A DNA stretch of 64,000 nt from Pirellulales bacterium (lineage in GTDB: Bacteria; Planctomycetota; Planctomycetia; Pirellulales; Lacipirellulaceae): NCBI GenBank assembly GCA_022448265.1, contig JAKVCC010000010.1, positions 124,001-188,000 on the forward strand, in the 5' to 3' direction. Positions 1 through 8,922 of this stretch are shown piece after piece; position 1 is the stretch's first letter; every line of letters begins with the position of its first letter. The position numbers were made by a program, and so were the translations under genes. Under the pieces are notes generated by a model that ran no database searches, was not told the origin of the DNA, and saw only the letters and a list, made by a program, of their open reading frames with translations.

Positions 1-86
1 CATCCCCCCCCAGGCCGCAGGCCCATTTCTTTGCCCCAACCGATAAAAGGTCAACCAAACCACATGTAGCGGGTAGGAGCCGTTGG

Positions 87-332
87 TCATTGGTCGTTAT
101 CTCTTCTTCCCCTTCGCCGAACCTTGGCCACGCGGATCCACAGCACCAGGGCCCACAGCAACAAAAACAGGCCCATCGTGGCGGCGACCATCAGAAGTTT
201 ACGCGGGTCCTTGGCCTGCGCTTCGTCGGCCGGAGCCAGAAAAGCCCCCAGCGATAGCAGGATAGCCCAAGCTGCCAAGGCACCTGCTACCACGACGACA
301 GGCAGCCATTTCTGTTTGAACTCGCTGTGCAT
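87..332 (-). CDS. Small two-helix membrane protein, function unknown
   Basis: An 81-residue protein I do not recognise. It has two clear hydrophobic segments, about residues 11-33 and 47-67, separated by a short charged loop (ADEAQAKDPRK). It ends in a strongly basic tail (KVRRRGRRDNDQ), which by the positive-inside rule would sit in the cytoplasm. The start is the ATG at 332; no convincing Shine-Dalgarno sequence precedes it, as is common in planctomycetes. It stands alone on the minus strand at the left edge, so its operon context cannot be judged. The hydrophobic pattern is unlikely to arise by chance in a shadow frame, and no better frame competes here. Confidence 0.6.
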   Translation of the reverse strand: MHSEFKQKWLPVVVVAGALAAWAILLSLGAFLAPADEAQAKDPRKLLMVAATMGLFLLLWALVLWIRVAKVRRRGRRDNDQ

Positions 333-491
333 AGGTGAACGATTGTAACCGACGACGGCCTGATTCCGTCAACCGGCGCGTGTGTTAGACTACCGTTTTC
401 GCTCAGAACCTCGGCCCAGAGCCCATGGAGACCAATTGAGTGCCGAAGTGCACTGTCGGCGCCCACCACCCGACAGATGAGTCGAGCCCCT

Positions 492-737
492 ATGATCATG
501 GAAGCCTGCCGTGGAATCAATCGCAACAAATACCGTGTCCCCATACTGCCTGTTGGCGTCTACGAACTCGGGCGTCGCGGGAACCAAGTCCTGATTGCGG
601 CCGGTGCTGTCGCGGGATCCGGTCTGGTGGACCAAGAATACCAGGACAACGGTGCCGAGATTGTGGGGGGGCAGCCGACATCTTTGACCAAAGCAGATTG
701 GGTCCTCAAAGTTAAAGAATCCCAGCCAAGCATTTGA
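492..737 (+). pseudogene. Alanine dehydrogenase N-terminal fragment (truncated)
   Basis: The reading frame from ATG 492 gives about 81 residues that align by eye with the start of the AlaDh/PNT N-terminal domain of alanine dehydrogenase. The matching parts are a RVPILPVGVYELGRRG segment (family: RVALTPxGVxxLxxxGH), a GAVAGSGLVDQEYQDNGAEIV segment and the closing KVKESQP (family: KVKEPxP). The frame stops at TGA 735-737. A real alanine dehydrogenase has about 370 residues, so the catalytic and NAD-binding parts are missing, and I see no continuation before mtnA. It resembles alanine dehydrogenase more than the PntA homologue at 47688, because of the KVKE ending. The likely reading is a decayed gene with a large deletion. 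Confidence 0.6.
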
Positions 738-840
738 TCAAAAAAACACTCGGCACCCGAGAGTTGCGCCGTCTAACTTGAATCTGGGCGGACAGTGAGT
801 TGGCCAACCGGTTTGATTGCAGAGGTGGATTACTTATCTC

Positions 841-1920
841 ATGCATAAAACGATCGCAACGCTCCGCTGGGAAGGCGGCATTGATGGCTACCTGGTACTA
901 CTCGACCAAACTCGTCTGCCTGGTACGGTGGTAGAAGTCGAGTGCCGCGATGTTGATACGGTTTTGGACGCCATTGTCCGACTGTGCATCCGAGGCGCGC
1001 CGGCGATCGGGTGTGCCGCCGCCTATGGTGTTTGCGTAAGCCTGCGCGGGCTACCAAGTGGAGGGAAGCTTTCTCTTGCCAACGCCAAGCAATTGGTCGA
1101 GCACGCATGCGATTCTCTCGCCACCAGTCGCCCCACCGCTGTAAATCTATTTTGGGCCCTCGATTCGATGCGGCAGATCGCCCGCCAAGCCACGGCGACC
1201 ACCACGACCCAACTTGCCGAGTTATTACTCGCCGAGGCCCGGGCGATTCACGAAGCCGACGTCCAGATGTGTGCCGGCATCGGCCGACACGGGGCAGACC
1301 TGCTCGCTGATTTACCAGTGGGAAGCAGCATACTTACCCACTGCAACGCCGGCGCACTGGCGACCGGAGGCGATGGCACCGCGCTCTCAGTTATTTTCGA
1401 ACTGGCGCGCCGCGGCCGCGAGCCTCACGTATGGATAGATGAAACCCGCCCCCTCTTGCAAGGCGCCCGGCTCACCGCATGGGAATTGCAACAAAGAGAG
1501 ATTGCATGCACGCTCATTTGCGATTCGGCCGCCGCTCGGGTGATGAGCGAGGGGCTTGTCCAAGCCGTTGTCACCGGCGCAGACCGCATTTCGGCCGCCG
1601 GCGATGCGGCAAATAAGATCGGCACGCAAAGCGTGGCCGTACTGGCGCGTCACTTTGATATCCCTTTCTATATTGCTGCCCCCACCAGCACCTTCGATCT
1701 GTCAGTTGACCAGGGCACTCAGATTCCGATCGAACAACGGGCCGCCGAAGAAGTCATATGCGGCTTCGGCATTACCACGGCCCCGGAGGGTGTCGCAGTT
1801 TACAATCCGGCTTTCGACGTCACGCCCGCCGCGCTGATCAACAAAATAGTCACTGAGCGGGGGTGCGTTGCCGCCTCGCTTCCAGCCATTCAGAAGCTAT
1901 TCCAGGAGAAATGCTCCTAG
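841..1920 (+). CDS. mtnA: S-methyl-5-thioribose-1-phosphate isomerase
   Basis: A 359-residue enzyme that converts 5-methylthioribose-1-phosphate to methylthioribulose-1-phosphate in the methionine salvage pathway. Family signatures visible are CIRGAPAIGCAAAYG near residue 55, LTHCNAGALATGG around the catalytic Cys, DETRPLLQGARLTAWEL, and the GADRI motif with the conserved Asp, followed by NKIGTQ and the closing APTSTFD. Length is normal for MtnA. I chose ATG 841 because the protein then begins HKTIATLRWEGG, as in homologues; an in-frame TTG at 817 would add eight residues, and an AGAGG lies just after that TTG. No other salvage genes are adjacent; a kinase and two decayed genes surround it. 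eIF2B-like proteins are the main alternative, but the ETRP and GADRI context favours MtnA. Confidence 0.93.
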   Translation: MHKTIATLRWEGGIDGYLVLLDQTRLPGTVVEVECRDVDTVLDAIVRLCIRGAPAIGCAAAYGVCVSLRGLPSGGKLSLANAKQLVEHACDSLATSRPTAVNLFWALDSMRQIARQATATTTTQLAELLLAEARAIHEADVQMCAGIGRHGADLLADLPVGSSILTHCNAGALATGGDGTALSVIFELARRGREPHVWIDETRPLLQGARLTAWELQQREIACTLICDSAAARVMSEGLVQAVVTGADRISAAGDAANKIGTQSVAVLARHFDIPFYIAAPTSTFDLSVDQGTQIPIEQRAAEEVICGFGITTAPEGVAVYNPAFDVTPAALINKIVTERGCVAASLPAIQKLFQEKCS

Positions 1921-1960
1921 GCACAGCCGGGCTGCCCAAACGGAAAACCCGCCTGTTAAC

Positions 1961-2244
1961 GGGGTCGACAGCCCGTCGATTGACGAGCATTTAATCCAGA
2001 GAGTGCAAGATTATGGTATCGCCGACATCTTTGGCATCCTGGGCAAGTTTGACTTCAATAATATTCACCCGTGACACTATCCTCGACTACCGCTATTGCT
2101 GCGAGGTGGCACCGGTCATGAAATCAATGCCGAAGGCAAATTCGACGCCGCCCTGAACGCCGCCCGAGCCGATACGACGGGGGGGCAGCATCTTGCAAGG
2201 TCCACCTGAATTTCCTGGGCTGCAGCCGCACCGTGATTCAGTAG
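1961..2244 (+). pseudogene. Remnant of a pyruvate/indolepyruvate decarboxylase-type ThDP enzyme
   Basis: Two pieces of one gene appear joined by a deletion. The first (about 1961-2070) reads SPSIDEHLIQRVQDYGIADI then FGILGKFDF. It matches the start of alpha-keto-acid decarboxylases (family: xIGEYLIxRLxxYGIxxxFGxPGD), but the key Gly-Asp is altered and a stop follows at 2072. The second (about 2094-2244) reads GTGHEINAEGKFDAALNAAR and, after a +1/-1 shift near 2190, KVHLNFLGCSRTVIQ. It matches the C-terminal end of the same family (GxGxxVxTEGEFDAALxxA...VHLDPxDCS). A full gene would be about 1.6 kb, so roughly 1.4 kb is missing. The match is by eye only. Confidence 0.55.
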
Positions 2245-2254
2245 AGCCCGCCGC

Positions 2255-3259
2255 TCATACACCCCAGAAAATGGCCATCGCGATCAGTGCCGCGATTGCC
2301 AGCACCCCCACCAGGATTCGCATCGCGCCTGGATTTTCTCGTAAGGCGACTTCTTCCAAATAGGGCAGACTGGGTGTCAATTCTCCCAGATTGGCTCCAA
2401 ACTGCTCTTCCAATTGATCTTTGATATTTCCTTGGACGGCACGAGCGTTGAAGGGTCGCCGTTCAGGGTCTTTTTCGAGCAGTTGCATGACAAGTTCTTC
2501 CAACCACAAGGGGCAATCGATCCCTGCAGCGCGCAAACCGCCTGGTTTCTTATGGAGGTGCTGATCCCAGATTTGAGCGAAGTTATTTCCCCAAAACGGA
2601 GGCTTTCCCGTCAGCATTTCGACCATAACGCAACCGAGGGAATAGAGATCGGCTTTGCCCGAGATTTCTTTGTCAGCGCAGATCTGCTCCGGCGACATAT
2701 ACGCGTAGGTCCCAACGGTGATACCATCACCCGTCAAATCTGACTCATGGACGTCCCGGGCAATCCCGAAATCACCGAGTACAACTGCGCCGCTGTCGTC
2801 AAAAAACAGATTGCTGGTTTTCAGATCGCGGTGGATGATACCGTGGTTATGGGCATGCTGCAGGGCGGAAGCGATTTGCGCGCTGTAGGCGGCCGCTTGA
2901 GTCCACGGCAACGGCCCATGCTTTTGTAAGTGCGTTTTGAGTGTGCCATAATTCAACAACTGCATCGCATAAAAGTATTGGCCATCCATCAATCCACCCC
3001 CGTAGGTGTGTACGATATGGGGGTGGTTGAGCCGCTCCATGATCGCAATCTCGCGCTGAAAACGGTTCACGATACGAGGATCATGCGCGATGGTGGGGTG
3101 CAGGAGCTTGATGGCGACCGGTTGATCTATGTCGGGGCTCTCCGCGCGAAAGACCGTGCCGACCGTGCCCACACCCAGCGGCTCCAAAAGGCGGAAAGTC
3201 GCGGCAGTTGGTAAGAACTTCAACTTTTTTTGCGGCACTGATGCCGGAGAGTCACACAT
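2255..3259 (-). CDS. Membrane-anchored serine/threonine protein kinase (PknB-like)
   Basis: A 334-residue Hanks-type kinase that should phosphorylate Ser/Thr on unknown partners. The catalytic set is complete: glycine-rich loop GVGTVGTVF (29-37), VAIK lysine at 51, HRDLKTSN (143-150) with catalytic Asp and metal-binding Asn, DFG (163-165), and YMSPE in place of APE. A single hydrophobic segment closes the protein (about 313-332), so the kinase domain faces the cytoplasm and there is no extracellular sensor domain. ATG 3259 is preceded by GGAAAA about 8 bases upstream. It is transcribed divergently from the glutamine synthetase genes and converges on the decarboxylase remnant. Substrate and signal are not evident from the sequence. 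Confidence 0.9.
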   Translation of the reverse strand: MCDSPASVPQKKLKFLPTAATFRLLEPLGVGTVGTVFRAESPDIDQPVAIKLLHPTIAHDPRIVNRFQREIAIMERLNHPHIVHTYGGGLMDGQYFYAMQLLNYGTLKTHLQKHGPLPWTQAAAYSAQIASALQHAHNHGIIHRDLKTSNLFFDDSGAVVLGDFGIARDVHESDLTGDGITVGTYAYMSPEQICADKEISGKADLYSLGCVMVEMLTGKPPFWGNNFAQIWDQHLHKKPGGLRAAGIDCPLWLEELVMQLLEKDPERRPFNARAVQGNIKDQLEEQFGANLGELTPSLPYLEEVALRENPGAMRILVGVLAIAALIAMAIFWGV

Positions 3260-3678
3260 ATCGGATTTTCCGTTGCTCCCGATCAGCTCACACGATGGGC
3301 AGGGATTGCATTGCCTCTGAGCAATTCCGACACCTGCCCCCTCTCATGACAGCCCGGAACGGCTCCGGTCGAGGTCAATCCTAACTGAAAACCCTGGTAG
3401 GCAGTATTGCACCACCCGGGAATTATGACCAAATCGGGGACTAGAAAATCTTCCGCCCGGGCCTTACGATGTGGGATCGCCCGGTTATTCTGCTCCGTCT
3501 GGGAATCAGGAGCTGACCGCTACCCCCGTACCGTTGTCAGTGTTGGCCTTCCCGGGTTGAACACTCGGGGCTTCCTGGGCCGAGAACCCGCAGGGTCGAT
3601 CTCTCAGGACAGGCGACGTTTTCCGCCTACGAATGCCAAAATACAATTTCAATCTTTTTTTGAGGAGCTAAATACAAG
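3260..3678. other. Divergent intergenic region between kinase and glutamine synthetase II
   Basis: About 420 bases between two divergent genes; it must carry both promoters. I see no credible small gene. A strong AGGAGC Shine-Dalgarno sequence lies about 10 bases before ATG 3679. I looked for a sigma-54 site, because nitrogen genes often have one, and found only a TGG...TTGC pair near 3395 with the wrong spacing. Confidence 0.5.
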
Positions 3679-4668
3679 ATGAGTTACAAGCTTGAATACA
3701 TCTGGTTGGACGGCTACACGCCGGAACCCAATCTCCGCAGCAAGACCAAAGTCGTTGAAAGTGAACCCGCGAGTGTCTCCGACTGCCCAGGCTGGTCCTT
3801 CGATGGCAGTAGCACGGAGCAGGCCGAAGGTAACTCATCCGACTGCCTGTTGAAGCCCATCAAAATAATCGCCGACCCGCAGCGGGACAATGCGTCGATG
3901 GTGCTCTGTGAAGTATTGAACGCCGACAGTTCCGTCCACCCGAGCAACGGCCGCGGCGACTTCGAAGACGATACGGATCTGTGGCTCGGTTTTGAGCAAG
4001 AATACACGATCATGAACGGCACCAAGCCGCTCGGTTTTCCGTCAGACGGCTACCCCGGCCCACAGGGACCCTACTATTGCTCGGTTGGCATTGACAACTG
4101 TGTTGGCCGCGACATCGTTGAAGATCACCTCGATACCTGCTTGGAGGCTGGCTTGTCGGTCACAGGCATCAATGCCGAAGTGATGAAAGGACAATGGGAA
4201 TATCAATTGTTCGGAAAGGGTGCCAAAAACGCTTGTGATGACCTATGGTTGTCGCGCTATCTTCTGCACCGAACTGCTGAGCGGTATGGCGTGACCATTC
4301 AACTGCATCCCAAGCCGATCAAAGGCGACTGGAATGGCAGTGGCATGCATACAAACTTCTCCAATACCGACATTCGCACGAAGGGTGGCGAGGATATGAT
4401 CAGGGGTATCTGCGAGAAGTTCCGTTCGCGCCACGAGGCCCATATCGCATCGTATGGATCAGACAACGACCAACGCTTGACCGGCCTACACGAAACGCAG
4501 GCGATTGATGCCTTCAGTTACGGTGTCAGTGACCGGGGTGCCTCGATCCGGATTCCTGTCGGCACAGTTCAAGACGGCTGGAAGGGTTACCTGGAAGACC
4601 GGCGCCCTGCCTCGAATGCCGATCCCTATAAGGTCGTGAGCGAAATACTGATGACGCTACGATCGTAG
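3679..4668 (+). CDS. glnII: Glutamine synthetase type II (GSII, eukaryotic-like)
   Basis: A 329-residue ATP-dependent glutamine synthetase of the GSII class, joining ammonia to glutamate in the cytoplasm. It begins [20 protein letters not shown] and [13 protein letters not shown], the beta-grasp domain of the eukaryotic/rhizobial GlnII family. The catalytic domain shows [38 protein letters not shown] and ASIRIP. Length equals rhizobial GlnII. GSII enzymes lack the adenylylation loop of GSI, so control is probably transcriptional or by feedback. A TTTTTTTGAGGAGC leader gives a strong ribosome site. The type I enzyme glnA follows 208 bases downstream on the same strand, an uncommon tandem pair. 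Confidence 0.95.
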   Translation: MSYKLEYIWLDGYTPEPNLRSKTKVVESEPASVSDCPGWSFDGSSTEQAEGNSSDCLLKPIKIIADPQRDNASMVLCEVLNADSSVHPSNGRGDFEDDTDLWLGFEQEYTIMNGTKPLGFPSDGYPGPQGPYYCSVGIDNCVGRDIVEDHLDTCLEAGLSVTGINAEVMKGQWEYQLFGKGAKNACDDLWLSRYLLHRTAERYGVTIQLHPKPIKGDWNGSGMHTNFSNTDIRTKGGEDMIRGICEKFRSRHEAHIASYGSDNDQRLTGLHETQAIDAFSYGVSDRGASIRIPVGTVQDGWKGYLEDRRPASNADPYKVVSEILMTLRS

Positions 4669-4876
4669 TGTCGAGGCACCGATTTCGCGCTCCATGCACC
4701 GCGATTTAGTGCTTGGTTCGCGTCCCATTCGGCCTACTGCCCCTTTTCGCCTCCTGCTGGCGGTGAGGGGTATTTTTTTGTTATGGTGTTTTTTTGGCTA
4801 TCGTCACTTGGAAAGCAAGCAGGTCTTTCTGCGGCAGTCGTTGGACAGTCTGCCAACATTTCTAAAGGGGAAGGTT

Positions 4877-6304
4877 ATGTCGCCGCAAGATGTATTGGCA
4901 CTCTGCCGTGAGCATGATGTAAAAGCGGTTGATCTGCGGTTCATGGATTTCCCGGGGCTGTGGCAGCACTTCACGATCCCCGTAGGCAAACTTGAAGTGG
5001 AGGTTTTTGAGGATGGCCTCGGATTCGATGGTTCAAGTATCCGCGGCTGGCAGGCGATCAACGAAAGTGACATGCTCCTTGTGCCACAGCCGGATACAGC
5101 ATTCCTCGATCCATTTACGGAGTTGTCAACGCTGTGCATGATTTGCAATATCCAGGATCCGGTTACCCGCGAAGACTACACGCGCGACCCGCGCAATGTG
5201 GCCCGCAAAGCAATCAATTATCTCAAGAGTACCGGTATTGCAGAGACCTGTTACATCGGCCCCGAGGCCGAGTTCTTTGTTTTTGACGACATCCGATTTG
5301 ATCAGACACCCAGCGCGGGCTTCTTCTTTATCGACAGCGTCGAGGGTGAGTGGAATCGAGGGACTGATTATCGCGCACGGGGAGAAGGCCCTAACTTGGG
5401 ACACAAGCTGCGTCACAAGGAAGGTTACTTTCCCGTCCCGCCTGCCGATCAGTTGATGGATCTGCGCAATGAGATGATGCAAACGATGATCGATTGTGGC
5501 CTGGACGTCGAAGCTCAGCATCACGAGGTGGCTACGGGCGGGCAGTCGGAAATTGATTTGAAGTATGCCAACCTGGTCGAAATGGCCGACGCCATGTGTC
5601 TGTACAAATACATCATCAAGAACGTGGCCCACCGGCACGGAAAAACGGCCACATTCATGCCAAAACCGATTTTCAGCGACAATGGCTCGGGCATGCATAC
5701 GCACATTTCGCTCTGGAAAGGCGACCAGCCCTTGTTTGCCGGCGGCGGCTACGCGGGGCTCAGCGACGAGGCCCTGTATGCAATCGGAGGCATCCTAGCC
5801 CACGCACCGGCCGTCTTGGCGTTTACCAATCCGACGACCAACAGTTACAAGCGGCTAGTTCCCGGTTATGAGGCCCCGGTGAACCTTGCTTACTCGCAGC
5901 GCAATCGATCAGCTGCATGTAGAATCCCAATGTACAGCCCCAACCCGAAGTCAAAGCGGATTGAATTTCGATGCCCCGACCCGAGTTCCAATCCATACCT
6001 AGCTTTCTCGGCGCTGATGATGGCGGCTTTGGACGGCATTCAAAACAAGATTCATCCAGGCGAACCGCTGGACAAGGACATCTACGATCTGGAGCCCGAA
6101 GAATTGTCGAAGGTGCCAACCACTCCTGGATCGCTAGCCACGGCCCTCGACGCCCTGGCGGCGGATCATGAATTCTTATTGCGGGGCGATGTGTTCACTC
6201 AAGACGTGATCAACACATGGATCGCCTACAAGATGCAGAACGAGGTCGACGCCCTCGCTTTGCGGCCTCATCCGTATGAGTTTTGCTTGTACTATGACAT
6301 TTGA
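4877..6304 (+). CDS. glnA: Glutamine synthetase type I
   Basis: A 475-residue dodecameric-type GSI. Motifs in order are MDFPGLWQH, the beta-grasp [27 protein letters not shown], the ammonium-site region [25 protein letters not shown], and the glutamate-binding [10 protein letters not shown]. Near the C-terminus [11 protein letters not shown] keeps the Tyr (about residue 403) that is adenylylated in GSI-beta enzymes, so GlnE-type control is possible. I placed the start at ATG 4877 because the frame's upstream 61 codons are non-homologous and AAGGGGAAGG lies just before this ATG. With the preceding glnII it forms a tandem of two unrelated-class glutamine synthetases. A hairpin terminator follows at 6371. 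Confidence 0.95.
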   Translation: MSPQDVLALCREHDVKAVDLRFMDFPGLWQHFTIPVGKLEVEVFEDGLGFDGSSIRGWQAINESDMLLVPQPDTAFLDPFTELSTLCMICNIQDPVTREDYTRDPRNVARKAINYLKSTGIAETCYIGPEAEFFVFDDIRFDQTPSAGFFFIDSVEGEWNRGTDYRARGEGPNLGHKLRHKEGYFPVPPADQLMDLRNEMMQTMIDCGLDVEAQHHEVATGGQSEIDLKYANLVEMADAMCLYKYIIKNVAHRHGKTATFMPKPIFSDNGSGMHTHISLWKGDQPLFAGGGYAGLSDEALYAIGGILAHAPAVLAFTNPTTNSYKRLVPGYEAPVNLAYSQRNRSAACRIPMYSPNPKSKRIEFRCPDPSSNPYLAFSALMMAALDGIQNKIHPGEPLDKDIYDLEPEELSKVPTTPGSLATALDALAADHEFLLRGDVFTQDVINTWIAYKMQNEVDALALRPHPYEFCLYYDI

Positions 6305-6370
6305 TCGGGGGATATTTGATCCAGATTCTTGAAGTGCCCTTTCAATAGGTGCGTCAACATCGGACAAACA

Positions 6371-6404
6371 AAGAAGGGCGTGGCGCGAAAGCCACGTCCT
6401 TCTT
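6371..6404 (+). terminator. Hairpin terminator after glnA
   Basis: A 14-base stem (AAGAAGGGCGTGGC with GCCACGTCCTTCTT, one G-T mismatch) closes around a six-base GCGAAA loop, a GNRA-like loop. It lies 66 bases beyond the glnA stop and ends in TTCTTGT rather than a pure T run. The position and stem strength make an intrinsic terminator the simplest reading. Confidence 0.75.
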
Positions 6405-6406
6405 GT

Positions 6407-6504
6407 CTAGAGCCCTTCCGAAACCATCCGTTTCAAAATCATCAGACGGCAGAAAAATCTCCGGCGAATTAGGTCCGCAGACCAGATTTTGAAACTGGTT
6501 CTAG
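6407..6504. repeat. 98-base imperfect palindrome, candidate non-coding mobile repeat
   Basis: The ends mirror each other: CTAGAGCCC at 6407 against GGTTCTAG ending at 6504, and GTTTCAAAATC (6430-6440) against GATTTTGAAAC (6485-6495). No frame of useful length lies inside. It sits in the roughly 300-base gap between glnA and the MMPL gene. The size and terminal inverted repeats suggest a MITE-like or REP-like dispersed element, but only one copy is visible in this window, so that is inference. Confidence 0.5.
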
Positions 6505-6606
6505 TTGTGGCCCATTCTATTGCGATCCGTATTCAATCCTGGTACCGGCGCCGAACCCATGCAAGCGCCCCTCCGTCCTGATAGCCCTTTCACATCGCGT
6601 CTCTGG

Positions 6607-8883
6607 CTAGTCGGCCGAGCTGACTCGGATAAGCCAGCCAAGCATCGCCGGGACCAAAACAGTCCGGACGAAAAAAGTGTCGATCAGAATGCCTAGCGAC
6701 AGGGCAAAACCAAGCTCAACCATGCCGTTGAGCTCAGCTGTGGTCATCGAGACGAATGTGCAAGCCATTATGATGCCGCAGCTGGTGATGATGGCGCCCG
6801 ACTGCACAAGCGCGTGGCGCAGCCCCTCAAGCGGGCCGAGCCGGAGCTGCTCTTCGCGCACGCGGGTCACCAAATAGATATTATAATCTTGGCCAACGGC
6901 AACCAGGATCACATAAAGGAATAATGGGACTTTCCAATCGAGGCCAACATAAGTATCGCCGCGGAGCGCGTGAAAAACCAAATCCGTAATACCTAACGTG
7001 ACGAGATAGCTCAAGATCACCGTCGCGATCAAATAGCAACACACGGCTGGCTGACGCAAGAGGATCACCAAGACGACCAACACGGCCGCCGCGACCAAGA
7101 TTTGAATTCGTCGGCGATCGGCAACGGTGACTTGCTCTAAATCACGGATCCCGGCAGTGGGGCCGAGCAATTCGAACGTAGCATTGTGCCAGTCGGAATT
7201 GGGATCGGTACGCAACCGGTCCAAGACCAGTTCCACTTGCTCGCATGTTTGCACGGCTTGAGCCGAGAACGGCTCATTATTTACAATAAGAAACAATCGC
7301 GTGACTTTTCCAGCCAAATCGCCTTGTTGCGAGACGAAAACTGCCTGTGTCAACGGACTTCCCTTGACAGCTAGAGATTGGAGTCCTTCGCTGGAAAAAA
7401 ACCGCACCGTCCCAGGCGGATCTCCGGTCGGTCGGTAAAGACTTCTTACTTCGGCAATCCCAGGCAAATCGTCGAGCGGTTTCGCGAGCTTCGCAATCCG
7501 CATCTGGCCGTCCACCGATGCGAGATCGCCATTGTGATGTTTTGCCAACACGACGAGCGGACCAATCTCACCAGGCGGAAAATGTCGCTCGAGCAATTGG
7601 GTTCCCCGCCTGGACTCCCGCTGCAGGTCCAATTCGCCCAGGAGATCGTAGGTGACATCCGTCCTCGCGCCGATCCAGGCTAACGGACTTACCGCCAGCA
7701 GACTGCCAACCAGGATCCAGCCAGGACGACTCAATACCCGAACTGCCAGCCAGTTCCAAACCGGGTGCGCCTCACCGCTGCCGGTGGCGGCATTTGCCGT
7801 GTTGCCTACTGCCGCCGCACCCAGGCGGGTCGTGAGCAGGGCAGGCATCAGCGTAAGACAGGCAACGAGTGTCACCCCAAGGCTAACGGCAATAGCGGGG
7901 CCACTGTAGGTGAACTTGCCAAAATCTGCCCAAGCCATCATGGCCAGCCCAGCAATCGTGGTCAGTGCACTGGTAGTCAGCGCAGCGCCCACGCGACCGA
8001 GTGCGGTAGCCACTGCTTCGCGATGCCCAAGACCTGCGGCGCGCTGCTCGCGAAAACGGGCTGTAAGAAACAAGCAATAATCCGTGCCAGCTCCGAATAG
8101 TAGCACGATCACGAAGATCTTGGTCGTGGTAAAAATACGGATACTCGGCCATGCGGCTGGATAGACGCGACTCCAATCAGCCAATAGAGCCAGCAAATCG
8201 ATTGACACCGAAGCCGCCACCCCGATCGTCAGCAGGGGTACCACGACTAGCAAAGGTGACCGATAGATAACCAGCAAGCCGATGCCAACCAGCAAGATCG
8301 TCGTTCGGTGGGTACTGGCAACGCTCGCTGCCGCAGCCGACAGCATATCGCCACCAATCGCGGCAGATCCCGTAATGCCAAGCTCTAATCCAGCCGGGGC
8401 CCGATATCGCTCCGCGGCCACCAAGTCGCTTAGCGATTTCAGGATGCGAATATTGTCAGTCGCCATAAACTCATTGGTCAGCCGCACGACGACTCGTACC
8501 GCTTGCCGGGAAGGACTCCGCAGTCGTCGGCCTACCAAGGCGGTCTTCTCTGTCCAGACATCCACGACCCCCATGTCCGGAAGTCGCTCAAGCTGTTGTC
8601 CCATGTCCAAGGCAAACTGGCGATCTTCTACGGAAAGCTCTTGGTCGCTGCGGGCAAAAACCAGCACGATTTGGCTTTGCGCTCGATCGTCGGGAAAGGC
8701 CTCGGAACTCAAGAGTTTGCCGCGGGCCGTCGTCGTAGTCGCGGGCAAGTGCTCCAAATCCCCGTCTCTGGCAACTTGGGACCAGGACGGCGCAAGGAGT
8801 TTGAGCAACACCGTAATCAGAAGCCAAGCAGCGATCACTGCCACGCGGTAGTTAGTAAGCCATCGGCCCAAGGCAAAAAACAT
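6607..8883 (-). CDS. MMPL/RND-family exporter
   Basis: A 758-residue membrane protein of the MMPL (RND-type) transporter family. It opens with one helix (RVAVIAAWLLITVLLKLL), then a large extracytoplasmic domain, a block of five to six helices (about 190-345), a second extracytoplasmic domain (about 400-570) and a second helix block to the C-terminus. The internal duplication is the RND plan. FGAGTDYCLFLTARFREQ and VAVGQDYNIYLVTRVREEQ are the paired GxGxDYxxxLxxR motifs of the two halves, with the Asp of the proton relay. It starts 39 bases after the Wzc-like gene on the same strand, so it probably shares its transcript and exports a lipid, glycolipid or polymer-linked product. The substrate cannot be read from sequence. 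Confidence 0.88.
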   Translation of the reverse strand: MFFALGRWLTNYRVAVIAAWLLITVLLKLLAPSWSQVARDGDLEHLPATTTTARGKLLSSEAFPDDRAQSQIVLVFARSDQELSVEDRQFALDMGQQLERLPDMGVVDVWTEKTALVGRRLRSPSRQAVRVVVRLTNEFMATDNIRILKSLSDLVAAERYRAPAGLELGITGSAAIGGDMLSAAAASVASTHRTTILLVGIGLLVIYRSPLLVVVPLLTIGVAASVSIDLLALLADWSRVYPAAWPSIRIFTTTKIFVIVLLFGAGTDYCLFLTARFREQRAAGLGHREAVATALGRVGAALTTSALTTIAGLAMMAWADFGKFTYSGPAIAVSLGVTLVACLTLMPALLTTRLGAAAVGNTANAATGSGEAHPVWNWLAVRVLSRPGWILVGSLLAVSPLAWIGARTDVTYDLLGELDLQRESRRGTQLLERHFPPGEIGPLVVLAKHHNGDLASVDGQMRIAKLAKPLDDLPGIAEVRSLYRPTGDPPGTVRFFSSEGLQSLAVKGSPLTQAVFVSQQGDLAGKVTRLFLIVNNEPFSAQAVQTCEQVELVLDRLRTDPNSDWHNATFELLGPTAGIRDLEQVTVADRRRIQILVAAAVLVVLVILLRQPAVCCYLIATVILSYLVTLGITDLVFHALRGDTYVGLDWKVPLFLYVILVAVGQDYNIYLVTRVREEQLRLGPLEGLRHALVQSGAIITSCGIIMACTFVSMTTAELNGMVELGFALSLGILIDTFFVRTVLVPAMLGWLIRVSSAD

Positions 8884-8922
8884 AGATTAGCCTGGGCCCA
8901 CTGGCCCCATCCGATATCGAAG

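Noticed and set aside
3395-3411. Sigma-54-like TGG...TTGC pair upstream of glutamine synthetase II
   Set aside because: The spacing between GG and GC is 11 bases instead of the strict 10, and flanking bases do not fit.
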